Assembly: GCA_002448815.1 (NCBI GenBank)
Contig: DKAJ01000001.1
Span: 1 to 64,000 of the forward strand
Source: Micavibrio sp. UBA6929
GTDB lineage: Bacteria; Pseudomonadota; Alphaproteobacteria; Micavibrionales; Micavibrionaceae
Direction: 5' to 3'
Length of the DNA stretch: 64,000 nucleotides
Made by a program: the position numbers and the translations under genes. Below, one piece after another: positions 6,759 to 16,370 of this stretch. The notes beneath the pieces were generated by a model. That model was not told the origin of the DNA and made no database searches. It saw only the letters and a list, made by a program, of their open reading frames with translations. Each line of letters begins with the position of its first letter. The first letter of the stretch is position 1.

Positions 6759-7826
6759 TTATGCGCGTTTTTTCTCGACAGTGCGAATGTCCTTGACGGT
6801 GGTCAGGAATTGTTCGGCGGCAGTTTCCCAAGTGTAATAATTTTTAACATGATCGGCGCGTTTTTGGGCGCTGCCTGGCGCTTTGATGGCCTTGGCTGCG
6901 GCTTGGGAAAGGTCTTCATCTTGGGTGAGTGTGCCAAGGAAATCTTCGGTGATAATGTCTTTAGGCCCGGTCACGTCATAGGCCGCGACAGGCAAGCCGC
7001 TGGCCAGTGCCTCGATCAGGACAATGCCAAAGGTATCGGTCTTGGAGGGAAAGACAAATAAATCCGCAGAGCGATAATGCGCGGCAAGTTCCTCGCCGAC
7101 CTTGGGGCCAACGAACACAGCGTCAGGATATTTATCTTTTAATTCCTGCATGCTGGGGCCATCACCGACGATGACTTTGCTGCCTTCCCATTGCATTTCA
7201 AGAAACTTTTCAATGTTTTTTTCAATAGCAACGCGGCCAACATAAATGGAAATGGGGCGCGGCAGATCGTTAAAAAGCGTTTTTTCGCCGGGAAAGAATT
7301 GTGACAGGTTTACGCCGCGCGTTAGGCGGCTGATGGGGGTTTTGAAATCCCATGAGCGCAGCTCGTCCTCCAGGCTTTGTGTGGCAATCATCATGGCGCT
7401 GGCTGGGGCGTGAAAACGTCTGATAAAGCTTTTGGCCATCGCGTGAAAAGGCTTGTATAGCAGGGGACAAATCTTGGCCGCGCGTTTGGCGATGTAATCA
7501 GGAAAATGCGTATGAAAGGATGTTGTAAACAGACGGCTGTGACGCAGGCAATATTTACGCGCCGCATTGCCAAGGGGGCCTTCGGTTGCGATGTGAATGG
7601 CACTGGGCTTATAGGCATCGATCATGCGCTCAAGCGCCTTATAAGGCCATAAAGCCAATTTGATCTCGGAATATCCGGGCATAGAGATTGTGCGCTTAAA
7701 ATCCGCGGGGCCAATGACTTTGACGGTATGGCCGGCTTTTTCAATTTCTTCGGCTAAATATTCGTATGTGCGCACAACGCCGTTGATCTGCGGATGCCAA
7801 GCGTCACTAATAATCAGTAGCTTCAT
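6759..7826 (-). CDS. Glycosyltransferase family 4
   Basis: The N-terminus MKLLIISDAWHPQINGVVRT is the glycine-rich donor-side loop of GT4 enzymes of the MgtA / diacylglycerol-glycosyltransferase type. The C-terminal half has YVGRVAIEKNIE and the E-x7-E region in DTFGIVLIEALASG that binds the nucleotide sugar. Length (355 residues) is normal. It would transfer a hexose from a nucleotide sugar to a lipid or glycan acceptor at the cytoplasmic membrane; the acceptor cannot be told from sequence. It is divergent from the secreted protein at 7888 and convergent with the unknown gene before it. Confidence 0.85.
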   Translation of the reverse strand: MKLLIISDAWHPQINGVVRTYEYLAEEIEKAGHTVKVIGPADFKRTISMPGYSEIKLALWPYKALERMIDAYKPSAIHIATEGPLGNAARKYCLRHSRLFTTSFHTHFPDYIAKRAAKICPLLYKPFHAMAKSFIRRFHAPASAMMIATQSLEDELRSWDFKTPISRLTRGVNLSQFFPGEKTLFNDLPRPISIYVGRVAIEKNIEKFLEMQWEGSKVIVGDGPSMQELKDKYPDAVFVGPKVGEELAAHYRSADLFVFPSKTDTFGIVLIEALASGLPVAAYDVTGPKDIITEDFLGTLTQDEDLSQAAAKAIKAPGSAQKRADHVKNYYTWETAAEQFLTTVKDIRTVEKKRA

Positions 7827-7887
7827 AAGAAAAATCTATCTAAACTGCTTGTAATGGATCGCCCGCCACCGTCATAATATAAAGACA

Positions 7888-9309
7888 ATGACAAGCCAGA
7901 TTGATATGACCCGAGTTACGTTTCCTGCCCTTTTATTACTGTTATTTATGGTTTTTGACAAGCCCGTAAACGCATGGGCGCAAACCTGCGATATTGTGCC
8001 AGCAACCATCACGACAATGAACGAGCCTGAATTGGGCGCATATAATCTGTGGGATTATGTGGGCGGTGAATATCCTGCCAAAGAACACTTCCAAGGTGCA
8101 TTATACAAGGATAAAAATCTATACGTCGCGGCGCAGGCTCAAGGCAATCCAGATATTGAGCAGATGCGTCTATGGTTGTTGCAGCAAGATTATCGCGGCC
8201 GCGCCTTATGGGAAAAAGACCATGAAATCGAAGGTCTGTCGCAGATCAAAGCCATTGTCGATCATTCGCAGGGCTTTGCCGTTTTGGCGACTGTCCTCGA
8301 AGATCAGGGGGATCAGCCTCCACGCGCCGCAATGTGGTTTGGTGTGTTCCAGCAAAGCGATGGAGCGCTTTTGCATGAGGCAACCATTGATTACGATCAG
8401 GGCAGCTTATTTGCGGATGCCATTGTGCCATTGGATGGTGGCAAATCATATATAGTGGCCGGACACACGCAAGGGCGCGATCAAAAGACGTATACCTTGA
8501 TGTACCGCATTGATGATCAGGGCAACGTGGATGTGCACCGCTCTTACCGTTCGGGTGAGGATAACCGCGTTAATCAGATCGTTGTCAGCTTGGTTGAGGA
8601 TACATTGGTGGCGCTGGGGCAAACGAAAGACCCCGCAGGGCGAAGTGTCGGCTGGGCGATTGGCTTGGATCACGATTTAAAACTTATGTGGGAGCAACCC
8701 TATCCGCGCGGCAATGGCGCTGCATTTGTGGATGGCGCGAGTTTAGGCGATAGCGGCATCGTTGCTGTAGGCTGGGCAGAATCACTCTGGCAGGGGCAGC
8801 GCGCAGGCCTTGTTATGCATTTCAATGTCAGAGATGGGTCTTTAATTTGGGAGCGCTATTACCGCGGCCAAGATAATGGCCGTATGTATCAAGCACGCGC
8901 AGTCGAAATAAGCCCAGGCAATGTGATTTCTGTGGTGTTAAATGGCGCGCCGCATCCAATGCTGGAAAAGGTCGATCAGGACGATCCAATGCGCATGACG
9001 CATTATGCTTATACAAGGCTTTTGACCATGAATAAGCGCGGCAGTGTCTTGCTCAGCGAAGATTACCGTAACGCGCAAGGAGCATCTGTTAATGATATCC
9101 TGACAGGGCATAGCCAAAATCGCATCATGTTTGGATCGACTTTAAGCGCAGATCCTATTTTACTGGACGAGGCCAAAAAGGCAGGCAAGCGTGTTAGTGA
9201 AGATTCTTTTGTATCGCAAAATGGTTGGTCGATTGCGGTGCCTGCCGCCGGCGTTGATGAAGATCCATGCGATGAATATCTAAAGCAGCAAGAAAAGGGC
9301 TTTGAGTGA
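7888..9309 (+). CDS. Exported protein with beta-propeller-like repeats
   Basis: Residues 10-32 form a hydrophobic signal peptide ending in AWAQ, so the protein is exported. The rest is rich in repeated strand patterns with Trp/Gly turns (for example LMWEQPYPRGNGAAFVDGA, SLIWERYYRGQDNGR), resembling a WD/PQQ-type beta-propeller. I do not recognise a specific family. Its TGA stop overlaps the GTG start of rluD (GTGA), so the two form a translationally coupled pair, though a functional link to pseudouridylation is not obvious. Confidence 0.6.
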   Translation: MTSQIDMTRVTFPALLLLLFMVFDKPVNAWAQTCDIVPATITTMNEPELGAYNLWDYVGGEYPAKEHFQGALYKDKNLYVAAQAQGNPDIEQMRLWLLQQDYRGRALWEKDHEIEGLSQIKAIVDHSQGFAVLATVLEDQGDQPPRAAMWFGVFQQSDGALLHEATIDYDQGSLFADAIVPLDGGKSYIVAGHTQGRDQKTYTLMYRIDDQGNVDVHRSYRSGEDNRVNQIVVSLVEDTLVALGQTKDPAGRSVGWAIGLDHDLKLMWEQPYPRGNGAAFVDGASLGDSGIVAVGWAESLWQGQRAGLVMHFNVRDGSLIWERYYRGQDNGRMYQARAVEISPGNVISVVLNGAPHPMLEKVDQDDPMRMTHYAYTRLLTMNKRGSVLLSEDYRNAQGASVNDILTGHSQNRIMFGSTLSADPILLDEAKKAGKRVSEDSFVSQNGWSIAVPAAGVDEDPCDEYLKQQEKGFE

Positions 9310-10295
9310 AAATTTTAGAAGTAACCTTGGATGAAGACGCCGCGACATTAAAGCGGCTTGATAAGGCGCTCAGCCACTGTGCGCAAGATTATTCGCGCGC
9401 GCGCCTGCAGGCGCTGATCCAGCAAGGCAATGTGCAGGTCAATGGCGCGGTGTGCACTAATCCATCGGCGAAAATTCAACCAGGCGATGCCGTTATTTTG
9501 CAAGAACCCCCGCCAATTGAAAGTACGCCGCAGCCCGAAAAGATTGATCTGGACATCGTTTATGAAGATGACGATATGCTGGTCATCAATAAACCCGCAG
9601 GCATGGTCGTCCATCCTGGCGCAGGCAACCATGATGGAACGCTTGTTAACGCGCTTCTTTATCATTGCCGCGATAGCCTGTCGGGCATTGGCGGCGTATT
9701 GCGTCCAGGAATTGTTCACCGTTTGGATAAGGATACAACGGGCCTGATGGTTGTCGCAAAACATGACCGCGCGCATCAGGGGCTTGCAGATCAGTTGCAA
9801 GATCGTTCGCTCTCGCGGTTATATACGGCGCTGGTCTTAAAGGTGCCTATCCCAATTAAGGGGTACGTTGAAGGATCAATCGGGCGCGACCCGCGCAATC
9901 GTCAGAAAATGGCAATGAATGTGAAGAACGGGAAGGCGGCCAAAACCTTCTATCACGTGCAAGAAACCTTTGGCGAGGCATGCTCGCTAGTGTCATGTAA
10001 ACTGGAAAGTGGTCGCACGCACCAAATTCGTGTGCATATGAATGCGCTGGGCAATCCGTTGATTGGTGATCCACTTTATGGGCCACAACCCACGGCCGTG
10101 CAAAGTAAGCTTAAACAAGCGGGCTGTGACATGGGCGTAGTGAATGCAGCGCTGAACTTTCCGCGTCAGGCGCTGCATGCGCGCGCCATACGCTTTATTC
10201 ATCCCATTACGGGGGAGGAGCATCAGTATGATGCGGCGCTGCCAGATGACTTATCGGATTTAATCACATCACTGCGCGCATCCATTTCGGGATAG
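9306..10295 (+). CDS. rluD: 23S rRNA pseudouridine synthase RluD
   Basis: An N-terminal S4 RNA-binding domain (about residues 13-75) precedes the RluA-type catalytic domain. The signature HRLDKDTTGLMVVAK lies near residues 139-153 and contains the catalytic Asp. Further motifs include INKPAGMVVHPG and SGRTHQIRVH. RluD isomerises uridines in helix 69 of 23S rRNA. The GTG start overlaps the preceding stop. The 3' end overlaps the convergent O-antigen ligase gene by 73 bp. RluC/RluA paralogues are alternatives, but the S4 domain and signature favour RluD. Confidence 0.88.
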   Translation: MKILEVTLDEDAATLKRLDKALSHCAQDYSRARLQALIQQGNVQVNGAVCTNPSAKIQPGDAVILQEPPPIESTPQPEKIDLDIVYEDDDMLVINKPAGMVVHPGAGNHDGTLVNALLYHCRDSLSGIGGVLRPGIVHRLDKDTTGLMVVAKHDRAHQGLADQLQDRSLSRLYTALVLKVPIPIKGYVEGSIGRDPRNRQKMAMNVKNGKAAKTFYHVQETFGEACSLVSCKLESGRTHQIRVHMNALGNPLIGDPLYGPQPTAVQSKLKQAGCDMGVVNAALNFPRQALHARAIRFIHPITGEEHQYDAALPDDLSDLITSLRASISG

Positions 10296-11494
10296 AAGAC
10301 TTGCGCGCCAGCAAAAATAAATCCAAGCAGGCCAATCCACCACCCTTGCCACATGCCGTATGAAATAGCGGCCATGATCAAGGTCATCGCAAATAATGTA
10401 AATTGCGCGCGGCGTCCATTGATGCTTGCGCCGCGCCAGATGCCGCGTAGGCACAATGTAAGGATAAGGCTGAAAAGGGTGGCGCCCAAAAGGCCAAACT
10501 CAATCCATGTTTGGATGGCAAAGTTATGGGGGTGCAGTACGCCGTTTTCAATGTGATAGACATGTGCAATATCAAAATCTTTAATGCTGCGCGTGGCTTC
10601 GATGCCGTGTCCTAACCATGGGCGATCAAGGGCGCGGCGTGACACAAAGTCCCAGATTTCCATGCGCGCCGCGGCGTATCCATCTTTTAGCCACGCCATC
10701 CCCTCAACAGATGAGGCAATATAGGCAAATAAATGCTGCGCAATGAAAGGGGCGCTAAGGAGGAGTGCTGTGATCGTTGCTGCAGGGATAAGCCAAAATT
10801 TATTGTATGAGTAAGGAATGATAACCGCGCATAAAACGCCGGCAACTGTAGCAAGTTGTGCAGATTGGCTGTCTGTTTTGATGATGATCGGGATCAGGGC
10901 AAATCCAATCGCCCACGCCAATATGCGTTGCGCCTTGTTTGATGCGCCATGTGCGCGTTGCCCCGTGAACATGAAAAGGGATAAGGCGCATAATAAGACC
11001 GTCGCAACAACGCTGCGATTAAGGTGTGAAAGGTTTTTAAGGTAAATATCTTCTGGGTGAATTGCGCGATAAATGGCGCTGTCACCGTAAAGGTTGATTG
11101 TGACTAAAACCGCGCCGATCAAACATGTTGACATCAATGCAGTGCACAGGCGCGGCGCGATTTCGTCGCGATAGTGCGCGATGACACCTGCAAGCAATGC
11201 GATGCCAAGGAATAAAGGCGCTGTTTTGACCGGGTATTTCCAAGTGATGGCATCAGCATCGTGTCCCCATAGAACACTGGCGCTCATTAGGGCGAGTGCA
11301 GTGCATAAGGCGCAGATACTGTTACGAGAAGGAAGGGGCATTTTGTAATCGCGCAGCGTGTATCCCATAAAAGCAATCAGGCCAGTGATCGGTGCGATAA
11401 ATGCAAGACCGCGCGGCGCTATGGCTGCGACTAAGGGAATAAGGCATAGTAATAAAATTGTAGTGATTGTAATGCGAGATGATTGAGTGTTCAT
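10223..11494 (-). CDS. O-antigen ligase / Wzy-like polymerase family protein
   Basis: About ten to twelve hydrophobic segments and a large periplasmic loop (about residues 265-325) with WDFVSRRALDRPWLGHGIEA followed by HPHNFAIQTWIEFGLLGA match the Wzy_C / WaaL family (PF04932). These membrane proteins join O-antigen or polymerise glycans in the periplasm. WaaL and Wzy cannot be separated by sequence alone. The gene overlaps the 3' end of rluD tail-to-tail by 73 bp. Confidence 0.82.
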   Translation of the reverse strand: MNTQSSRITITTILLLCLIPLVAAIAPRGLAFIAPITGLIAFMGYTLRDYKMPLPSRNSICALCTALALMSASVLWGHDADAITWKYPVKTAPLFLGIALLAGVIAHYRDEIAPRLCTALMSTCLIGAVLVTINLYGDSAIYRAIHPEDIYLKNLSHLNRSVVATVLLCALSLFMFTGQRAHGASNKAQRILAWAIGFALIPIIIKTDSQSAQLATVAGVLCAVIIPYSYNKFWLIPAATITALLLSAPFIAQHLFAYIASSVEGMAWLKDGYAAARMEIWDFVSRRALDRPWLGHGIEATRSIKDFDIAHVYHIENGVLHPHNFAIQTWIEFGLLGATLFSLILTLCLRGIWRGASINGRRAQFTLFAMTLIMAAISYGMWQGWWIGLLGFIFAGAQVFYPEMDARSDVIKSDKSSGSAASY

Positions 11495-11703
11495 GTGCGG
11501 ATAAAAAAGCCTTTAAATGATGGTGACCGTATTCAATCATGCAATATTTGTAAAAACAAGCTCGCCCGCGTGGTTGATTGAATTATATCCATTGTTTAGT
11601 GGGATAAAAATGAAATGCCCCTTGATTTCGAAGGGTAATATCTGCGACATCTAATACTGTAAGGTTAACGAATCACTCTACTAAACTTAAAATCGGATCA
11701 CAC

Positions 11704-12207
11704 ATGACAGACGAAGAAGATGATGTTCTAAGATATGACAAAATGGTCGAAACCGCTTTGCGCGGCGTTGTGCGCAGTGCAGTCGAAGAAGTTATCGAGC
11801 ATGGCCTAAGCGGCGATCATCATTTCTATATCACATTTTTGACCGATTATCCTGGCGTCAAAATTCCAGATTATTTGCGTGAGCGTTACCCTGGTGAGAT
11901 GACAATCGTATTGCAATATCAGTTCAGTGATCTTGATGTGAACGATGAGCGTCTTGTCGTATCACTGTCGTTTAATAATGTACCTGAAAAACTGGAAGTG
12001 CCTTTGGCGGCCATTAGTATCTTTGCTGATCCATCTGTGAATTTTGCGCTCCAGTTCCAGCCTGTCGATAATGCATTGGCTGATGCAGACTTGAAAATGC
12101 TGGATGAGCTGGAAGACGATGGCGATGGCCCAGATGATGACGGTTCTGGCGGCGGCGGCGATGAAAGCGGCCAAGTCGTATCCTTGGATCAATTCCGGAA
12201 AAAATAA
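11704..12207 (+). CDS. sspB: ClpXP adaptor SspB (alphaproteobacterial type)
   Basis: The sequence matches SspB-alpha: an N-terminal helix with ALRGVVRSAVEEVIEHGL, the substrate-groove strands HHFYITFLTDYPGVKIPDYL and LVVSLSFNNVPEKLEVPL, an acidic glycine-rich linker and a C-terminal VVSLDQFRKK tail that docks ClpX. It delivers ssrA-tagged and other substrates to ClpXP. Its stop overlaps the start of the next gene by one base (TAATG), so the two are coupled. Confidence 0.88.
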   Translation: MTDEEDDVLRYDKMVETALRGVVRSAVEEVIEHGLSGDHHFYITFLTDYPGVKIPDYLRERYPGEMTIVLQYQFSDLDVNDERLVVSLSFNNVPEKLEVPLAAISIFADPSVNFALQFQPVDNALADADLKMLDELEDDGDGPDDDGSGGGGDESGQVVSLDQFRKK

Positions 12208-13199
12208 TGCTTTGGCGTGATGATGTAGCCCAAGATCAGGGCGCGTATAAGGTTTTGCTGAAACGCGGCGAAATAACAGATGCCGCGCGCGTAAATGATG
12301 ATGGAACGCCGCGCACTGTTCCGTTTAAAGTCTATTACCCTGCGGGCGCAGATGCGGATCAACGCCGCTTTCCTGTTATTTTATGGTCACATGGCTATGG
12401 CGGTTCACGCGATGGGGCGGGTTTTTTGGCGCGTTACGTGGCAAGCTTTGGATATATCCTTGTGCATCTCACTCATACAGGGACGGATAGTTCGCTGTGG
12501 GAGGGCAAACCCGGCCACCCTTGGGAGATTTTGAAAAAAGCTCACGTAAGCCGTACAACAACGCTTAATCGTTATCGTGATATTCCTTTTGTTTTGGATG
12601 CGTTGCCAGATTGGTGTGCGCAAAACCCAGATCTTGGCGCTATTGTGGATTGGTCGGCAATCGGTATGAGCGGTCATTCTTTCGGCGCGATTACAACGCA
12701 AGTTGCCGCGGGGCAGCTAACACCAGACGAAGATGGCGCATTGATTAGTTTATATGATCCGCGCATCACATCGGGCATTACATACAGTCCCGTTCCGGGC
12801 ACAAGCCATTTGTCGGGCGGCGCGGATGGAGAAAATCAGGGCGCGAATATTTATGCGACGATTAAAACGCCGCTTCTGCATATGACGGGCACAGAGGATT
12901 CCTCACCGGTGAATAATATGCCCTATACCGAGCGCTTTAAGGTGTATGATCTCACGGAAAAGGCTGATGTAAAGGCCTTGCTGATTAAAGAGGGCGGCGA
13001 TCATATGGTGTATAACGGTACGCGCGGCGCACTGGCCGCCAATCCGATGCGTGATCGTCACGAAGATATTATTAAACATGTTTCATTGGCATGGTGGGAT
13101 GCATGGCTGAAGGGTGACGCCCTCGCGCAGGCATGGCTGAAAGACGAGGCGGTCGCGCTGTATCTTGGTGCGGATGCAAAGTGGAAGGCAGAAGCTTAA
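12207..13199 (+). CDS. Alpha/beta-hydrolase, PAF-acetylhydrolase-like
   Basis: FPVILWSHGYGGSRDG forms the oxyanion-hole region, and GMSGHSFGA near residues 152-160 holds the nucleophile Ser in a G-H-S-F-G elbow, as in the platelet-activating-factor acetylhydrolase / dienelactone hydrolase group. A late GGDHMVY supplies the probable catalytic His. No signal peptide is evident, so it is probably cytoplasmic. The substrate is unknown. It starts at the TAATG overlap with sspB. Confidence 0.75.
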   Translation: MLWRDDVAQDQGAYKVLLKRGEITDAARVNDDGTPRTVPFKVYYPAGADADQRRFPVILWSHGYGGSRDGAGFLARYVASFGYILVHLTHTGTDSSLWEGKPGHPWEILKKAHVSRTTTLNRYRDIPFVLDALPDWCAQNPDLGAIVDWSAIGMSGHSFGAITTQVAAGQLTPDEDGALISLYDPRITSGITYSPVPGTSHLSGGADGENQGANIYATIKTPLLHMTGTEDSSPVNNMPYTERFKVYDLTEKADVKALLIKEGGDHMVYNGTRGALAANPMRDRHEDIIKHVSLAWWDAWLKGDALAQAWLKDEAVALYLGADAKWKAEA

Positions 13200-13226
13200 A
13201 GAAGTGCGTCTTTGAATATCTATCCC

Positions 13227-13961
13227 TTAGCGGATCATGTTGACTTGTTCTCTTTGAAAATCATGAATGACTGCACGTAATGCGTTGGCTTGAGCCTGTG
13301 CTTGAGGGTTTGGCACGGTAATGCGATCTGCAGCTTCATTGTAAGTGATGCTCTCTTGTTGAGTGTAGAGATTCATAAGATTAAGTTGAGCAGTGATGAT
13401 TTGTTCTTCAATCTCGAAGAAGTCAAAATACGGGCTGACATATGTTTTTCTCATATTTTGCCAGTTTTGCATTAGCTCGGCACGTTGTTCTTCGCTTGGA
13501 ACATTTTTGAACAAAAGGCTTTCAATATCTGCGTTTGTATTTTCAAAGCTGAGCAAAATATCATCAATCGTTGTTCGTTGCTCTGCGCTGAGGCGTTGCA
13601 CAGTCATAAAATGCTGGGTCAGGTCTTTTGCTGCGGCAATTGTGTTGGGAGTCATCGCGCGCGATAGGGCTTGGCGCTGGTTGATATAAGTAATTGTGCG
13701 CTTTTGGATATCAGCTACCAATGTGTTGAGTGTGTCTTCAAAAGCTTGTGATAGATCAATGTCATTGGCGGCGTCGGGGCTTGTGCTTGTTGTGCCTGCT
13801 GCGCCTTGTTGTTGGGTAGGGGGTTTTGTTTCTGTTGGGGCGACTGTTGTTGGCGTAGGTGTGGCAGACTCCTCTACGGGGAGTGCACCAAGGAAAATAT
13901 AGCCAACGCCGCTAAGGATAATAAGAAGGCTGACGCCCAAAATGATGTGTTTTTGTGACAT
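13227..13961 (-). CDS. Single-pass membrane protein, unknown
   Basis: A transmembrane segment at residues 6-26 is followed by a Pro/Thr/Gln-rich linker (30-62) and a helical, Gln-rich domain (70-244) that probably lies in the periplasm. I recognise no family. It sits head-to-tail just before the YceI and cytochrome b561 genes on the same strand. Confidence 0.55.
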   Translation of the reverse strand: MSQKHIILGVSLLIILSGVGYIFLGALPVEESATPTPTTVAPTETKPPTQQQGAAGTTSTSPDAANDIDLSQAFEDTLNTLVADIQKRTITYINQRQALSRAMTPNTIAAAKDLTQHFMTVQRLSAEQRTTIDDILLSFENTNADIESLLFKNVPSEEQRAELMQNWQNMRKTYVSPYFDFFEIEEQIITAQLNLMNLYTQQESITYNEAADRITVPNPQAQAQANALRAVIHDFQREQVNMIR

Positions 13962-13985
13962 TGATTTTTATATGTGCGGAAATGT

Positions 13986-14546
13986 TTATTGCGTATTTGC
14001 AGTTAAATCTAACGTGATTGTGATGCTTTTGTCGACCCATTCGCCAGAGGGATCTGAATCCATGCCAATGCCATAAGCTGTACGATCGATAGTAAAAGAG
14101 GCTTTGGCGTTCACGGGCGCGGCGCTAAGGTCGCTTAATGTAAACGGAATGGTAACGGGGCGTTCTTGGTCGCGAATGCGCAAAAGGCCTGTCATTGTGT
14201 AACTGCCATCATCGTTTGCGGTGATGCTTTGCGATGTGAAGGTTGCCTGTGGAAAGGACTTGGAATGGAACCAGTCGGCCTTAGGCATTGCGCTATCAAG
14301 CATAGGATCGCCAGTTTTTGCGCTGGCGGTATCAAATGTTGCGCTAATATGGCTGTCGGCAAGGGCATCTGGCGCAAAGTCTATTGATGCGCTCCATGTA
14401 TTGAAATGGCCTGTAAAGTCTTTGCCTGCTTGATTGCCTGAAAATGTAAGGGTGCTTTTGCTGTAGTCAATATCATAGACTTCGGCAAACGAGGGCGCAC
14501 TGAAAAACAGTAGGGAAGCAATGGTAAGTGAAGGTAGGATCTTCAT
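13986..14546 (-). CDS. YceI family periplasmic protein
   Basis: The signal peptide (MKILPSLTIASLLFFSAPSF, cut after FA) leads to a YceI lipocalin-like barrel. Typical strands are DIDYSKSTLTFSGNQ, SKSFPQATFTSQSI and GLLRIRDQERPVTIPF. YceI proteins bind polyisoprenoid lipids. I use ATG 14546; a start at 14564 would only add residues before the signal. The start lies inside the end of the cytochrome b561 gene. The YceI-b561 pairing is common in proteobacteria and suggests quinone or isoprenoid-linked redox function. Confidence 0.85.
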   Translation of the reverse strand: MKILPSLTIASLLFFSAPSFAEVYDIDYSKSTLTFSGNQAGKDFTGHFNTWSASIDFAPDALADSHISATFDTASAKTGDPMLDSAMPKADWFHSKSFPQATFTSQSITANDDGSYTMTGLLRIRDQERPVTIPFTLSDLSAAPVNAKASFTIDRTAYGIGMDSDPSGEWVDKSITITLDLTANTQ

Positions 14547-14551
14547 CGGGG

Positions 14552-15103
14552 TTAGCTCCACCACATGCGGGTTAAAAGGTTTGTTTTTTCAACAACGGCA
14601 TGCTTGATCACGGCGCCGACATGCGTCACTAAAACGCCGATCAATGTAAAGGCTAGAATTGTATGGGCTTCTCTGGCAAGGCCACCGATCTCTTTGTTGC
14701 CAGAAAGATCAGGAATTAAAGGCCATTCAAATAGGTCAAAGACCATGATAGGTAACCCTGATGAGCTTGCCGAAGACATGATCCAGCCACTCATCGGCAT
14801 GGCAAGCATTAAGCCATAAAGGGCAAAGTGGCCTAGTTTGGCAAGTGTCTTCTCCAAAGGTGGCAGTGTGTCTGGTAAGGCCGGCGTTGGGGCAAAAAGA
14901 CGCGCAGCAAGTCTTAACACAAAGGCGGCTATCAATAAGACGCCAACAGATTTATGCAGTTGATATAGCGGAAATTTAACCGCGCGATCAAGATCGACAT
15001 ACTCCATAACAAGGCCGCTTGCGAGCATGGCAATGAAGGCAAATCCCATAATCCAGTGAAGTATGATGGTGATGCTGCTATATCGATCGGGTGAAAGTGT
15101 CAT
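14552..15103 (-). CDS. Cytochrome b561
   Basis: Four transmembrane helices carry the heme-ligating histidines: ILHWIMG near residue 16, LHKSVGVLL near residue 49, and the later AHTILAFTLIGVLVTHVGAV. This is the bacterial CybB-type b561 (PF01292), which transfers electrons from ubiquinol in the membrane. Length of 183 residues is normal. It is first in a unit with the YceI gene. Confidence 0.87.
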   Translation of the reverse strand: MTLSPDRYSSITIILHWIMGFAFIAMLASGLVMEYVDLDRAVKFPLYQLHKSVGVLLIAAFVLRLAARLFAPTPALPDTLPPLEKTLAKLGHFALYGLMLAMPMSGWIMSSASSSGLPIMVFDLFEWPLIPDLSGNKEIGGLAREAHTILAFTLIGVLVTHVGAVIKHAVVEKTNLLTRMWWS

Positions 15104-15221
15104 GTGAGGGCCTTATTGTAAGTTTTAAGAACTATATATCTTACAAATGTAGTGCTGCGCTGCAGGAAGATCAAGCAACAGTTTTACTTGATTTTTATAA
15201 AAAAAAGAGCATCTTAATCGC

Positions 15222-16352
15222 ATGGGAAATATGGTTGATCCACTTGCACGTTATCAACGTCAAACGGTCTTGCCAGAAATTGGCGAGGCAGGGCAAAAGC
15301 GCCTATTGTCCGCGCGCGTCTTGTGCGTTGGGGCGGGCGGCTTGGGGTGTCCTGTGCTCTTATATCTGGCTGCGGCAGGGGTAGGAACGATCGGCATTAT
15401 TGATAATGATGAGGTTGATCTCTCCAATTTGCAGCGCCAAGTGCTGTACCGTGAATGTGATGTCGGCCGCAGCAAGGCCGAGGTCGCGCGTGAACAACTG
15501 TTGGCACGTAACAAGGATGTGCATGTCAATGTTTATACCGCCCGCCTAAGCGCAGATAATGCCGAAGACCTGTTCGCGCAATATGATGTTATCGTTGATG
15601 CGACCGATAATTTCATGACAAAATTTTTGATTAATGATGCGGCCGCTAAAACGCAAACGCCTTGGGTATACGGATCGATTTTAGGCTTTGCCGGGCAACT
15701 AGCATCCTTTGATCCGCGCCAAGATGATGCGCCGTGTTATCGCTGCTTATTTCCGCATCCGCCTACTGAAAAGGTTATGAACTGCGCCGAGGCAGGGGTT
15801 ATTGGCGCCGTCGCGGGTGAGGTGGGAACGCTGCAAGCGATGGAGGTTATGAAAATAATTGTGGATCATCCTGACCTGCCACCACTTTGGGGTAGATTAT
15901 GTCAGATCGATGTTGCAAGTTTCAGAAAAACATTGACGTCTTTAGTGAAAGAGCCTAAATGCAGGGCGTGCTCACAAGACCGAGCGCAGATAAATATAAA
16001 GGAAGAAGCCATGCTGAACCTCAAGCGCACAACAACAAGCGATGAAGTTACACCCGATGAAGCGCGCGCAATGCTTGCGCAAAATAGCGATATTCAATTA
16101 TTGGATGTCCGCGGGTTGGATGAATGGGACGCGGGGCATATTCAAGGCGCAGACCACTTTCCATTAACATTGATGGTGCAAGGCTTTCGTCCAGATACGC
16201 TGAAAAAAGATGCGCCGTTGATTTTATATTGCAAGGCTGGCGTGCGCAGCATGCAGGCGCTGCATATTTTAAAATCGCAAGGCTACGCCGATGTCAAAAG
16301 TATGGCAGGCGGTTATGATGCCTGGATGATGACAGAAATGCGCGCCGCATAA
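15222..16352 (+). CDS. MoeB/ThiF-type adenylyltransferase fused to rhodanese
   Basis: Residues 1-250 are an E1-like domain. GAGGLGCPVLLYLAAAGVG binds ATP, DLSNLQRQ follows, and the CYRC and CRAC pairs form the structural zinc site. Residues 265-376 are a rhodanese domain with active Cys in LYCKAGVRS. This MoeZ-type fusion adenylates the C-terminal Gly-Gly of a sulfur-carrier protein (MoaD or ThiS-like) and transfers sulfur to it, feeding molybdopterin, thiamine or tRNA thiolation. No carrier gene is adjacent, so the pathway stays open. Confidence 0.83.
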   Translation: MGNMVDPLARYQRQTVLPEIGEAGQKRLLSARVLCVGAGGLGCPVLLYLAAAGVGTIGIIDNDEVDLSNLQRQVLYRECDVGRSKAEVAREQLLARNKDVHVNVYTARLSADNAEDLFAQYDVIVDATDNFMTKFLINDAAAKTQTPWVYGSILGFAGQLASFDPRQDDAPCYRCLFPHPPTEKVMNCAEAGVIGAVAGEVGTLQAMEVMKIIVDHPDLPPLWGRLCQIDVASFRKTLTSLVKEPKCRACSQDRAQINIKEEAMLNLKRTTTSDEVTPDEARAMLAQNSDIQLLDVRGLDEWDAGHIQGADHFPLTLMVQGFRPDTLKKDAPLILYCKAGVRSMQALHILKSQGYADVKSMAGGYDAWMMTEMRAA

Positions 16353-16370
16353 GGCTGGTAACTCTCAATC

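Noticed and set aside
10223..10295. The 73-bp tail overlap of rluD and the O-antigen ligase gene as a sign of misannotation.
   Set aside because: Both frames are well supported to their stops: the ligase C-terminal tail is hydrophilic and plausible, and RluD ends at its normal length.
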